Shown: positions 1 to 11,557 of the stretch, piece by piece | Layout: each line of letters begins with the position of its first letter | Position numbering within the stretch: the stretch's first letter is position 1 | Assembly (NCBI GenBank): GCA_018398765.1 | Contig: JAHBMJ010001845.1 | Coordinates: 43,807-107,806 of the forward strand | From: Chromera velia | Taxonomy: Eukaryota; Sar; Chromeraceae | Direction: 5' to 3' | DNA length: 64,000 nucleotides | The notes under the pieces: generated by a model | Databases searched by the model: none | The model's input: the letters and a program-made list of their open reading frames with translations, nothing else | Told to the model about the DNA's origin: nothing | Position numbers and translations under genes: made by a program

Positions 1-373
1 ATATATATATATATATATATAAAGGTCACTCATGAGTTAGCTCGGTTCGTGAATTAAGTTGAACGAATTCAAACCGATTAATCGGATCAGTGCAATGATG
101 GAGAGACTGCGCGCGCGCGGCGTTTTGGTGGAATAATTTGTGCTGGCACTGTCATGCATGCTTCGACCGGTGAATCCACATTCAAGATGAACCCTGCCTT
201 CCAGTACACACTCTCCGTGATGAACGAAAGTTACGAAACACAGCACCGATAGCCCGACCTCCTTCTCTGTTGTGTGCAGCGGTACTAGGTATTCACCCAT
301 GCAATCAACGTCGCGCGTTCGCATTTCTGTGTGTAGTCAGACTGTCTCTTCTTCTGCTCCCGCTGCAGCCAAA

Positions 374-1042
374 ATGAGCGGAGCTGAGAAGGAAACGGAG
401 GTGCCTCCACGCGAGGTGCCTCCCCTAGAAGGAGCAGAGACCTTCGACTTTGGTCTCAAGAAGAAAAAGAAGGGCAGAAGGAAGAAGAAGGAAGCGGAGG
501 AGAAGAATGGGGAGGCTGAAATTGACGGTGCATTCTCAGAATTCAGAAGAGGGCCCATCTATGCATATGAGGAACTTCTACAAAGGGTCCGGCAGAAGAT
601 CAAAGACCAAAATGGCGATCTTGCAGGCAAAAAGAAAATCACCTTGAGACCCCCAAATATCGAGAGACTGGGACCACGTGTTGTGTGGACGAACTTTGCG
701 GAACTGTGCCAGATGATCGACAGAAGTCCGGAGCCCTTGTTGCACTTTGTGTTAGTGGAATTAGGGACTGAAGGATCCATTGCAGGGTGCCAAGTGATCC
801 TCAGGGGAAGGTACACGGGCAGACAGATCGAATCCTTGCTTCGTCAATACATTCATGAATATGTGGCGTGCCAGATGTGTCACTCCTCCAGCCCGACACT
901 TGAGAAGGACCAATCTACGAGATTGCAGGTCATCAAGTGCTCGGACTGTGGCGCCTTCAGAACCGTCGCGGCCATCAAGGCTGGGTACCACGCTCAGACT
1001 CGAGCAGACAGAAAGAAGGCGAAGGAGGCATCGGGAGGATGA
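374..1042 (+). CDS. Translation initiation factor eIF2, beta subunit
   Basis: Cytosolic subunit of the eIF2 ternary complex that brings Met-tRNAi to the 40S ribosome. The 222-residue product has a lysine-rich N-terminal block (KKKKKGRRKKK, about residues 28-38), a central alpha-beta domain (about 65-165) with the family pattern YEELLQRV..I...N, and a C-terminal zinc ribbon with CQMC and CSDCGAF about 25 residues apart, ending in the typical ...AGYHAQTRADRKK tail. The start is the ATG at 374 in an AAAATGA context; the frame is open further upstream, but that part lacks family similarity. No intron; stop is TGA. Animal, plant and yeast eIF2-beta usually carry three lysine boxes; only one compact block is visible here. 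Identification is based on domain order and motifs, and I am confident of it. Confidence 0.95.
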   Translation: MSGAEKETEVPPREVPPLEGAETFDFGLKKKKKGRRKKKEAEEKNGEAEIDGAFSEFRRGPIYAYEELLQRVRQKIKDQNGDLAGKKKITLRPPNIERLGPRVVWTNFAELCQMIDRSPEPLLHFVLVELGTEGSIAGCQVILRGRYTGRQIESLLRQYIHEYVACQMCHSSSPTLEKDQSTRLQVIKCSDCGAFRTVAAIKAGYHAQTRADRKKAKEASGG

Positions 1043-1142
1043 TCGCCGGGAATGGCCCCGACACTGGGAGTCTGCTCGCTACACTTGCGCGTAGCCGTCC
1101 AGGGCATGCGTGCATGCATATGGTTAAGTTTTTGCGTGTGCA

Positions 1143-1189
1143 TTTACGTAAGTGCGTACGTGTGTTTGAGTGTGTGAGGGTGAGTGTGC

Positions 1190-1223
<34 letters not shown>

Positions 1224-1280
1224 CTGTGCATGTGTATATGTGTATGTGTCTGGCTGCATGTGTCTGCATGGGTGTATGTG
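1143..1280. repeat. TG microsatellite and TG-rich flank
   Basis: Uninterrupted TG dinucleotides around 1193-1222, flanked by degenerate TG-rich sequence that reads open in several frames but codes for only V/C repeats. Confidence 0.95.
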
Positions 1281-1991
1281 TGCATTCTGACCTGCATTTG
1301 CACGGACGTGTGCGTACTTTCTCACAGCAAAGAAGGCAAAAAAAGAAGAAGGGGAATGCGTGTGTCAAGTGTCAAGCGCTTCACAGCGCTTGATTGGTCT
1401 TTTTTTTTCCTTATCCCAAACTTTGCCATTTTGCCTAGCTATCTTGCGGTGCCCCCCAAAACATTTTGTGAGGAGAAAGTCGATTATAGGGGGAAAAGCG
1501 ACAATGGATGAGCACATAAGTACGTAAATAAGTGGGTACGTATTTGTGTCTCCATTTGATCGAGTGATCGGTTAATTCTTTATGTGGGATGTCGATGGAA
1601 TTGTTGAAAGGAATGTCTGCAGAGTCACGGAGTCTTCGAGAAAATGACTGAAATCAAGAACCATTGAATGGAACTATGCATGGGACATTTGTGCGACGAC
1701 AGCCCACGAAAGTCATGCACCGGGAGTTCACAAATAAATAGATTGAGATAAGAAAAGAAAGACTTTCCTTTGAGTCGAGTTGGACGCCATCGTGGCCTCA
1801 CTATACGAGGAGAGTGCATGCGAACCTGTGTGAGAATATGTGAACAACGCTAGGAACAACGTGCCTGCCTAGTGAGAAGGGAACCAAGCAAGGGAAAAAG
1901 AGAATACAGGAAAAGAAAAAGAACAAACGAAAGAACAATCTAGTCAGTTTACCTGCTTGTCTGTCCATGTTTCTCTCTCTTCCTCCCTTCG

Positions 1992-2029
<38 letters not shown>

Positions 2030-2042
2030 CCCCCCCCCCCCC

Positions 2043-2172
2043 NNNNNNNNNNNNNNNNNNNNNNNNNNNNNNNNNNNNNNNNNNNNNNNNNNNNNNNNNN
2101 NNNNNNNNNNNNNNNNNNNNNNNNNNNNNNNNNNNNNNNNNNNNNNNNNNNNNNNNNNNNNNNNNNNNNNNN
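2043..2172. other. Assembly gap of 130 N
   Basis: Unresolved bases between a poly-C/CT tract and a C-rich/TG tract. The simple repeats on both sides probably caused the gap; its true length is unknown. Confidence 0.99.
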
Positions 2173-2318
2173 CCCCCCCTCCCTCCCTCACTCCCTACGG
2201 TGTGTGTGTGTGTGTGTGTGTGTGTCTGTATATGCGCAGCGGGAAGGCCCTAGGGCGTAGCTTACCAATCAATCAAATTCAATCAATCAACAAAAAAAAT
2301 TATGTATTACTAGTTAAG

Positions 2319-2360
<42 letters not shown>

Positions 2361-3370
2361 GTCTCTCTCTTTCTTTCTCTCTGTCTCATCTCTTTGAGAC
2401 TCTCTCTCTAAAAACAATTCCTAGTTAAAATTATATAATTAGGCTATCTAGCTAACAGGCTTAAAAACTTCATATCAGCTGCCATGCTAGCTGCCATGAT
2501 AATGTAGCTATATACTATTATGCGGTCCTACATGCAGTTACCCTTGGACTCACCTAAACAGTCTAAACTTGAACACTAGCCATTTGCCACATGATTTGCA
2601 GGGGCAACCTCCATATAAGACAAAACGGCGACAGTGCCCTAAAAGATTACTATAAATCACTTATCACCTAGCATCTGAGTCAATAGTGAAGACCTAGGAA
2701 GTCACATTGTTTAACTTTGAAATAACATATTTTTTTCTGTTTTTAAAAGTAATATATTACAGAGTTTGCTTCTAAAAGGATTTTAATCTAGATTTTAACT
2801 CTATAAGTTTGGTCCTATCTAGGGTCCTAGCTAGGTTTGATCAGTGTCCGTTCATAATCTGGCTCCTAGTCTAGGTCCTATTCTGGCTTACAGACAACAT
2901 GATACAGCATGCCAGCGCCGGTCCTAGCGCCGGTCAAGCGGGCACATGCAAATCCCGCAGCCGCACACGCCAAGTATTTCCATCTCCACTTCTTCTTTTA
3001 ATTTATCCAATCGAAACATCAATGGATAAAGCCGAACGCAATTAAGTAGACAAACCAAGCGCGTGGAATGGACCATAAAGGCAGATACGGATTCAAAACA
3101 TCTGACAGCTAGGTGAGAAAATTCTACTTGCACCTTTGCAAAGCAGAATGGATTCTCCGCTTGTCTGTATCCAAGCAGACAATCTCCAAAATCTCTTTTG
3201 ACAACGACTGATGCATGCCACTCGACACAAAAGAAGAGTCCACCCGGTCCAACAGTGAACCAGCAACAAAAGATTTTTGAATTCAGCTATAAGAAATACA
3301 TCCAGGCACACGCACCCTCGAAACCCATTTCAAAGAAAGAGAAAAGGAAAAATAAACAGAAGAGTTCAAC

Positions 3371-5907
3371 TCAAACTTCCCCCCCTCCATGCCTCATTTT
3401 CTCTGCACAAAATGCACCCAGTCCTTCTGCCCACAACGAGACTTCCTTCGGATGCTCACCGCTCAACAAACGAGAGGTCCCAACGGCAATCATCGAAAGC
3501 ATCGAAAGAAAAATCAATCCAGCAAGGAGAAAAGTCACAATCGATTGACGCTTCAATCTCGCCACAAGCGACGCAACTAAGGCTGTACCGATCAGAGATC
3601 CGAGAAAAGCAATCACCGAAAAAACAACCGACAGCTTCGGATCTAATGCACCCAGCAGAGCGAATTGGAAACTGGTCGTTGAAGAAGTAAAGAAAATCAT
3701 GAACACTGCAGTCGCGACAGCTGACTGGGGAGCGAGACCGATCTCTAACATGAACGGACCCTTAATCAACCCCCCCCCAATGCCCAACGCCCCCGCGCAC
3801 ACACCAGCAAAAAAAGACAACGCGGAGTACTTCATCAGCCGACGCGGGGTCACCCACGACATTCCCCCCTTTGACACAGGCATCTCGGGGATCCCCGCTT
3901 TCTGTCGACGCGCTACATGCCGCATCAGAGAGGCTCCAACGCCACACGAAAAACAAATCTGCAGAAAGAAAGAAAGAAAGAAAGAAACAAAGAGAGAATG
4001 AACGAAGGTATGAACACACCTTCATGACATAAAAAAGAGACATGTCCGAATTGGACAGAGGGGCCAGGAGCACATCCACACACACACACAATGCACAAAT
4101 ATTTGGGCAGACACAAGAAGACAGAAGGAAAGCGGGGAGTGACGCAGTCCGTAAAAGTAAAGCAGCCAAGGAGAGGAAATGCAGCCAAGGTGACGGAGCG
4201 TGTAGGGGGGTGTCGAAAGACTCACAAACAGAAAGGGAGGCACGAGGGTACAGAGGAAAGGAGTTGGAAATGCCTTTGGCTTTTCTTTTTGTCCGCGTGC
4301 CTATCCAGCCAGACAGACGAACGTATGAAGACAGACAGGCAAATATTCAGGCCGACAGAAGGGCAGATAGGCAGACAGACAGGCACAAAGGAGACCGCAG
4401 GGCGAGAACAACAGACTTGCACACGCTGCAAGAAATGTGATTATCATCCTTGTAACCAGAACAAAAGAGAAAGACAGAGGTAACGGCAGCAACAAACAGC
4501 CTGAGGCAAAACACCTCAGCAAAAGAGAGCCAAAGTCACTCGGTAAGGAGGGAGAAGAGGAATGTGACCACACAGAGTGCGCAGCCCAAAGCAGAGAAAG
4601 CAGAAAATGCGAGGGCAAAGGAAAGAAACCAAAGACCCACCCACCTGAAAAGCGACCAATCCGAAGAGGAAGAATCTCTTTTTGGAAGGCCCACACAACA
4701 GCACCAGCGGTCCCGAGGACAGATAAAGGAGGGTCGCGTTCACAAGCCATGAACAGAAGAGCGCAGAAAGAATGCCTACAGGGATTTTGGACTCTTCCTT
4801 CAGGATCTCTCGGGCCTCTTCGCCTAACGTCTCATGCATCACAGACACAGACGTCGCTCTTCGAGAGACACGAAATCTCGATGGAGACCTCGGGGGGGAG
4901 GAAGGAAACACCATATTCGGCCTCGAATTGCTGGATAGAATTCTTCTGTTCACCCAGTCATCACCCTGTACATTTTCCCCTGGTCTTTCTCCTCCTTCCA
5001 GCCCTTCCGGCCCCTTCACTTCTTCTTCTTCGTCTGGAACAACCACACCCCCGCCAAGAGGGGACAAACGACGCGCCTCTCCAATTTGTTCAAAACTCCC
5101 CCCCACAGGATCCAGCATCGCAGTCTGTTGGTCCAGATCTCTGAGGACCTGTTCGTGCGCTTCTGCTTCTTCTTCTGTGAGAAAGACATCTGAACAGTCT
5201 GCGTCGGCGTCTCCCGAAGGTTGGGCATGGGGGGTTGGGATGTTATTCCTTGGGAAGGATACGCGGGCAGACGGAGAGTACGGTCCTCCTTCTTGTGTCA
5301 AAAGATGGGAATTGACTTCTTGTGAGAGTTTCATCTTCTCTTGTTCCCGCTGAAACTGTTCCATTCCTTTCCTGAACGTTCTCCAAGTCGTCAGAGACAA
5401 AACTGCTGTGAGCAGAATGACGATCTGCAAAGACGACAAAAGAACATTCACAATCACACCAGCAATGGTGCCCACCAACGTCAAGGGTTCCAGTACAGCA
5501 GCCACCGGCACGTCAATCAACGGCCTGTCGCATCCGGGGTGCCGCTGTTGCAGGTTGAACAGACAGGCAGAGACGGCAAGACCGAAAATTGTGACCTTGG
5601 ATTCAGGGACTGCAGGCAGACGCAAACAGGGAGAAGGAGGGAAAAAAGATGAATTCATGGGATTCACAAAAAATGGTAAAGAAAATCCGACTATGATGTG
5701 ATTCTTATTCAACAAACCGGCTCTGTGCGCGTCCCCGAAGATGGTCATAAGTGCAGGCATGTAAAGAGCCCCTCCTCCGATTCCCCCTCCTGATGAGAGA
5801 ATCGCGGCAATGAACGTGATGATGCATGTGGTAATAAATACAGAAGAGTCCATTCTACCCTTGCTGCTTTCCGTGTTTTCGAAGCTTGGCGGCTCTTGGA
5901 AGCACAA
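3371..5907 (-). CDS. TauE/SafE-family membrane anion exporter
   Basis: Multi-pass transporter of the sulfite exporter TauE/SafE family, probably exporting sulfite, sulfonates or related anions. Proposed exons on the minus strand: 5907-5718, 5609-4645 and 3958-3371; junctions are GT-AG and the sum (1743 nt) is in frame. The first half has the family glycine motif SSGGGIGGGALYMP, then, across intron 1, AVPESKVTIFG, RHPGCDRPLIDV and LEPLTLVGTIAGV. The second half has the matching repeat FFAGVCAGALGIGGGLIKGP, then TAVFMIFFTSSTTSFQF and LKRQSIVTF. The halves are joined by a hydrophilic, acidic, Ser/Pro-rich loop of about 200 residues, unusually long for the family. The start could be ATG 5907 (580 aa) or ATG 5853 (562 aa), the latter giving an N-terminus close to the first membrane segment. 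Stop is TGA. Intron 2 (3959-4644) is filled with purine tetranucleotide repeats. Confidence 0.9.
3959..4644. repeat. Simple repeats inside TauE/SafE intron 2
   Basis: GAAA units near 3963-3990, an AC run near 4077-4090 and CAGA/CAGG tetranucleotides near 4310-4385 occupy much of the 686-nt intron. Many overlapping open frames arise here, none coding. Confidence 0.8.
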
Positions 5908-6140
5908 AAGCTATGCCAACCGACGATAAAGGAACACCGAAATCCGCAGGACGCAGTGCAGAAGAGACGGCTTTGATACCACTGTCAACCACTTCCTAAT
6001 TCCCGGAGTGCTGGTCAGTTTGAGTGCAGGAAGCTCTGTATCAGTGTCAATCGGTGGCCACACAAGTCTTGTATGACAGTCAGTGGGAGGATTAGGCGTC
6101 GAGAGGACCGGGGACTCGGCGGGGAGTCGGCGAATCTGTA
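5908..6140. other. TauE/SafE upstream region, cut by a retrotransposon
   Basis: Only about 230 bases separate the transporter start from the left end of the DIRS element, so the element sits in or just beyond the proximal promoter of the transporter gene. No clear promoter motif seen. Confidence 0.5.
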
Positions 6141-6541
6141 ATGGGAGTTCGCGCGAAGCCCAGACAGAATCGTTCATCGGAGCGAGAACGCAGGTTCAGC
6201 TGGAACCAACGGCGCACGCGCGCACGTGCCGCACGCGGGGCAGTGCCTGAGAGACGCGGAACGTTTGGCGAGGCCTTGCGTCATGCACGAAGGCTGAAAC
6301 GAGAAGCGTCGGGCACGAATGATAAAACCCTCGCGAGACGGGAGACGGCTTAACGTTCATTTGCGTGTAAGGAAGGCGTCTGAGAGGAGAAAGAGCAGAC
6401 AGTAAAGCAGGAGACGGTCATTCGAGACGGCAAGAAAGTGCACGACGAAAAACCCTTTTTTATTTTCTCCGAAAAACCGGAAATGTGCAGGCTAGTGGAA
6501 GCGATATACGCGGGGGCTTTCGTTTCCGGGGACTGGACCGA
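6141..6541 (+). repeat. Split direct repeat A1
   Basis: Left terminal repeat of the DIRS element. Collinear with A2 at 13078-13478 (offset 6937). By eye there are 12 differences in 401 positions: 11 are C or G here versus T or A in A2, one is a transversion. Confidence 0.95.
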
Positions 6542-6724
6542 CGCGGTTTGCAGGGCCCCACAGCCAAGTTTGCGTAAGCGAGCCACGTGCGCGCGTGACG
6601 GATCCGGACAAAGGTCAGTGCGCGGGGGCTGAGAGCGAGACGCATAACCGTCGGCGCGTTTTGCGCGACGGTAGAGGTAACTCAAGCAGTGAGCTGCCTG
6701 AACTCAGCGTGTTCATAGTGTGTG

Positions 6725-8354
6725 ATGCCTTCAGGTTGGACGCAACGTCTTTTTCTGAGGAAGCGCGACACGAAGACGCAACGAGAAGTCATGGAAGCTC
6801 CGAAGGAGAACAACGGGCAGGCAGGCGCCGCAGGTGCGGCCGGCGATGGTGAAGTCGCTCAGCCAGTGGTCGAAAGGGCCGAGACTAAGGGGGCGGCGGG
6901 CATGTCGGCCGAGGACAAACAGAAGGTCAAGGATGCAGCTGCCCTGCTGTTGGCCGACGCTCATGGTGAGTGAGTGAGGCGGGACAGGAGAGGGAAGGAA
7001 GGGAGGAAGAAAGACCTCAGCGAGGCGAGGCAGACGCGAGACGGCTGTTGTCAGGTTACAGTGGTTGCCAGAGAGGCCACAAAGGGTGTGTCAGCAAGCA
7101 GTAGCAAGACGCCAGTGGTGCGGTGTAAATCGAATTGTGAATGCCCCCCTTATCTGTCTGCAGCTATGGAGCTCCTCGATGAAGAGACGAGGAAGAAGAT
7201 GGCAGAGAGGTGGGGTGACAAGAAGGAGGAAGAGAGGAGGAAGGAAAAGAACGAAAGAGAGCGCCTCCGTCGTGAGAGCAAGAAGAGGGAGCGAGCGGAA
7301 TTGGAGGCAAAGATCGAGACACTCCGAGCAGAGAGGCTCGAGGACTCGGAAGGAGATGCCACAGGGGGGGCCGCAGCAGCGGTAAGGGCCCCCAAACGTG
7401 TGAGAGCCATCACCGTCGACTCGGGTGATGAAGGAGACAAAGAGGCTGATATGGTCGACGCACAAGAAGAGGCCGTCGCTGCGGCACTTGCGGCCACGCA
7501 GATTCCGGCAGGTCAGCGGTACAAGAAGAAGGGGATGGAAGGGGTAGCGGTGGCGCAAGTCCCAGAGTGGGATGTGAATTGCTTTCTGCCTCCTGCAAAG
7601 GTGAGGAGAGACGGGACGTGCCTAATCCCGAAAGACAACGCCACGGCAGGGGCGTTGGCTAGGGGCCCCAACCCTGATGGTGAGTACAAGCTCAGGAGGA
7701 GGTGGCCGTCGGAGTTGCAAGAAAGTTCTGAAGGAGTGGGCTGCCCAGCTAACCAGAGAGAGGGACAGCGTCACAGACAGGACAGAAAAGAGAGAGGCAG
7801 AGAGAGCCAGAAAAGTTGCAGAAGCAGCAGCAGTGCTGATCCGCTTCTTTGATGGCTGCACTGACTTCCCCGACCTCCAACAGGCCTCGCTAGAGGCGGT
7901 GGGCTACATGCTCGATGCGAAGAAAGACGGGGCCCCGATCCCTCCCCACTCGACTGATCTCATTTTCCCTCTGCTAGCGCTGACCTTCAGAAGGTTGTCG
8001 TAACTGAGGGAGAGAGCTCATCTGACTGAGCGCAGAGTCTTGACTCTGGAAGAGAAGGTCCAGAGGATGGGGCACCCCGTGACTGCTGAGCAGCAGAGGG
8101 CCTTTGTAAAGGCAAAGCACACGCAGCAACAACAACAGCAGCAGCAGCAGGGGAACACCGGGGGAGGGGCAGCCGCCGCCTCGAGTGTGTGCGGAATTTG
8201 CGCAGCAAAAAACAGGTATGAGGTTCGAGTGCACGGAGCGACCCCCCAGAACGTAGCCTCAATGAAGCACTCCTTGTCGGAGTGCCCAAACCAGGGGCTG
8301 CCAGACTGTGCAGGATGGAAAATGATTGATGAACTATATAGGGCCACCAAGTGA
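6725..8354 (+). pseudogene. DIRS gag-like gene, frameshifted
   Basis: Structural gene of the element. Exon 1 may begin at ATG 6725 or 6791; a GTGAGT donor at 6966 and a CTGCAG acceptor ending at 7163 join it in frame to a long charged coiled-coil region (about 7166-7680: MELLDEETRKKMAERWGDKK and following). A frame change near 7680-7720 is needed to continue into the next frame, which holds another coiled coil (VLKEWAAQLTRERDSV) and a globular part to 8000. There TAA (8001-8003) interrupts, but the same frame stays open from LRERAHLTERRVL to TGA 8352-8354. The C-terminal part has a polyglutamine run and a zinc-knuckle-like C-x2-C ... H-x4-C (CGIC...HSLSEC), as expected for a nucleic-acid-binding Gag. 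No family name can be given from sequence alone. Confidence 0.7.
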
Positions 8355-9356
8355 GAAAGGAGGCTGAGGGCAGCGGAGTTAGAAAGGTTGTTGCAGGGGA
8401 GTGAGCTGAGCAGTCCCTCTGGCGGGGGTAACGGAGCAAAGGCGTTGAGAGGGGTAGGGGCGTACACTTGCTCCTATCGACGTAGAAAGAAATTCTAACC
8501 CGTATTGGCAGGGGACTCGGTTTCGCTCGTTTTCTGTGTGTCGATGGAGTTAGTGCAGGCAGTGTGGAGAGGGAGAAGCCTCACTATTCCCTGTCGTGAT
8601 CGCCTGCCAACGAGGGCCCTTAGGCCGAGGGGGGCCTAATTATGGTACAGAGCTGAGCAGACAGAGGAAAAAGGAGGTTTAGAAGCAGTGTGCTGAGGGG
8701 CCCTGGTTACCAACGGAGATACAGTTGCAAAAGGGGCGTGCATATATGGAGTGACAGTGGTGGGGAGAGAGTCTGCATGCAGACGCAAACAGGGCAGAGG
8801 CGTGGGAGATGCACCTGCAAAGCACGCAATGCAGAGGCATGAATAGGGATGAGACAGGGCTGCATGGTTTCATAGCATAATAGAGTTTGTGTTGAGAAAG
8901 AAGGGGGCGGATGCAACATAGAACGCGTAGCTATCAAAGTTTGATATTGGTGAAAAGACTGCGGAAAGTTGTAAGTGAGACTATGCAGAGACCTTCGTTG
9001 GTTAATCAGTGTTCAGGAATAAAAAGCTGTGGCTATGGAAAATTGTTAAGTAAAATTATAGGAGTGAGAAGTAAGTTAGTGAAATTATTATCGTACAAAA
9101 GAGGGATAAATTCACTAGTACGTTCTAGTGAGATGGTAGCGAGAGTACGGAAAAGCAAGAAATTAATATTAATAATGGACGCCAATTAGTTGCGTTTGAT
9201 GGGACGTGTGCAGGCAAGAAACCTCTTCCACCGCTGAAGTCGGGATGGCCGTTACCACTGGAGGAGTGGACATTGCCAGACACGGGAGCGGAGCCGCCCG
9301 CGGGGTGGGAGACACCAGATCGTTGAACAGAAGGTTTGCAACTGAACTTTCAGAAA
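8355..9356. other. DIRS internal region between gag and RT
   Basis: About 1 kb with no substantial frame on either strand. Composition shifts from GC-rich to AT-rich after 8880. It could hold a leader or splice signals for the RT gene; I see no motif. Confidence 0.5.
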
Positions 9357-11279
9357 ATGAGAGAGTTTGAGGTAGATGAAAGGCGGGTGTGCCAGTTAGA
9401 AGAAGGCATAAAACTGCCACTGAAGTATTGGCCACCGAGATTTCAGATGGAAAATTATTCGTCCCTTGTCGAATGGGAAGAGAAAGTAGGAAGGGAGTTT
9501 GACAGATTAGAAACAGAGGGGTTCATTGAAAAAGTTGAAAAAGAGCCATACATTATGTCACCTCTGGGTGCTGTTCCAAAACCAAAAACGGGAGAACCGC
9601 GCATAATCATTGATATGACAGTGTCAGGAGTGAATGAGGCAACGAAAGACACAGTCATGGGACTACCAACGCTTCGGCATGCGATGCGGCTTATGAAGCC
9701 AGGCGAGTATATGGCAAAACTTGATTTGAAAGATGGGTACTTTCATATCTGTATTCACCTAGACCATGTCGATTTGTTAGGGTTCTTTAACCCAAGTACA
9801 AAAGCGTTTTACAGGTACAGAGTGATGCCGTTTGGACTGAAAGTCGCGCCATTTGTATTTTAAGGAACGATGGAGCATATTCAAGAAGTGTTTCGAAGGA
9901 AAGGGTTGCACACAGCGAGGATTAAATCGCTGAATTATATTGACGACTTCTTGATTATAGCGGCAACGGAGGGTGAAGCGTGGGAGGTGTTGAAACTTGC
10001 GTTGTAGATACTCAGCGATATGAGATGGAAGGTGAAGGAATTAAAAACGGTGGATCCGACTCAGTCGTTAGAGTTCACAGGAATTGGCATAAACATGAAG
10101 AGTCTGGGGCTGTATATCCCACGAAAGAAGGTAGTTAAAGCATTGAACAGAATAGAGGGGCTGAGAAAGGCAGCAGAGGCAGGTGAGGCAACAATTGCGC
10201 AGGGGTTGCAGTTAGTAGGCCTGCTCAGTCACTTGAGGCTCGTGGTATACCAGGGTGGGCAGAAGTTGGCCCCATTTTGGAGAGTCCTTGCTCCAAGCAC
10301 GTGGCCGAATTCGAGGATGGCGTGGAGGAAATGGAAGAAGGGGGGGCTAGCGTTATTAAAGGAAATGCTACGCTCTTTGCAGTGGTAGGAAGAGACATTG
10401 AATAAAAGACCGATTAGGAAACTTTACGTGACACCAACAGGAGAGTTAGACGTGTGGGATGCAGATTGGCTGGCATTATGGGAAGATATCCCAAGGGATG
10501 TTGCAGTGATCATGGGGGATACGGCAGGTACGGGAGGAGGGGGGTTCTGGGGGGAGAGCCCAGTGTGGTGGTTATGGTCGGGGGCACAAGCGGTATGTTC
10601 CTCAAACTGGCGAGAGGCAAAGACAGCGGCGTTGTGTCTGAAGAAATTTGTTGAGTAGGGCGCAGGCCGCCACTCAGGAAGAGTTGTGATCCGGTCAGAC
10701 AATTCGATCACAGTGAGGATTGTCAACAATCGTCACAGCATGGCCGCAGTATTAGGTGAGGTGGTAGAAGAGGTACAAGCAGTAGAGAGAAAGGCAGGTG
10801 TCGAGGTAGTTGCAGTACATATTCCAGGGAGAAAGAATAGTGTCGCAGACCAGTTGTCTAGGATGGGGGGAGAGGCCCATCGGCAGGAAGTGCTGAAGGA
10901 TGGGGTGTTAGCCCATCTAAACAGGGAGGCAAACGGAGCCTTGAAGAGGGCGACAACGGTCGGGCGGGCAGGGGAGAGATCTGACGTGGTAGTGTATGCG
11001 CCAGCGGGGGACGAGTATGAATCTGCTGTAAAAGCTGCAGAGCTGGCGGCGGCATGTCGACCGCATATTTTGGTGGTGCCAAGGGCAGTAGGGGATCATT
11101 AGAGGAAAGGTGGGGTAGAATTTAGGGTGATGGACAGATTCGGCAAAGGGAGGGAGATTTTCGCTCCCCAACCCCCGCTACAGATGGAGGTGCAACACAG
11201 CCATGGTCGATGGGTGTTTAGTCTTCCGAGAGGGCGACCAATTATGGAAGAGTGGGAGGCTTTGTTAATTGATAGGTGA
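9357..11279 (+). pseudogene. DIRS reverse transcriptase-RNase H with five in-frame TAA/TAG
   Basis: Reads as one frame from ATG 9357 to TGA 11277-11279 (640 codons) if five interior stops are ignored: TAA 9861, TAG 10005, TAG 10386, TAG 10656, TAG 11100. RT motifs appear in order: GAVPKPKTGEPRIIIDM, the catalytic AKLDLKDGYFHI, RVMPFGLKVAPFVF, and YIDDFLI (YxDD box). RNase H follows with MGDTAGTGGGG, NWREAKTAAL, the SDNS aspartate and HIPGRKNSVADQLSR. The TAA after APFVF sits where RTs nearly always have Gln (FQ), so a CAA codon is implied. No TGA and no frameshift occurs before the final TGA. Frame conservation indicates a recently active gene; whether it is translated depends on stop suppression. 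Confidence 0.9.
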
Positions 11280-11557
11280 ATGGAGTAGTGCCGTGTCGTT
11301 GACAGAGTGTAGTGACTCAAAAAAACTATATAGGTGGATATGGTATATCGTATATAAGTTTTAGACTGAGTTTAAAACCGTGTGTCAGGCGTTACAGTGA
11401 CTAGGAAGGCAATGCAATGGCTGAGGAACATTGTATCAGTAGTGAGAGTCCTAGCAGATAGGGAGTGGTGGTACTACACAGACGCTAGATACATGAGACT
11501 CTACTGAGGAGACGTATCTACGATGGGTAAGCAGGAATTGCACATCAAGATGACTAT

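Larger units (their letters stand above)
1043..3370. other. Gene-free stretch with microsatellites and a gap
   Basis: No credible coding region. Open frames here are products of GT- and CT-repeats. The stretch holds a TG-rich block (1143-1280, pure TG about 1193-1222), a CT-rich block running into poly-C (1975-2042), an assembly gap (2043-2172), further TG (2200-2226) and CT blocks (about 2322-2410), then ordinary AT-rich DNA to 3370 in which I see nothing. Confidence 0.7.

Noticed and set aside
1949-2260. Frames across the N gap
   Set aside because: They consist of simple repeats and unknown bases.
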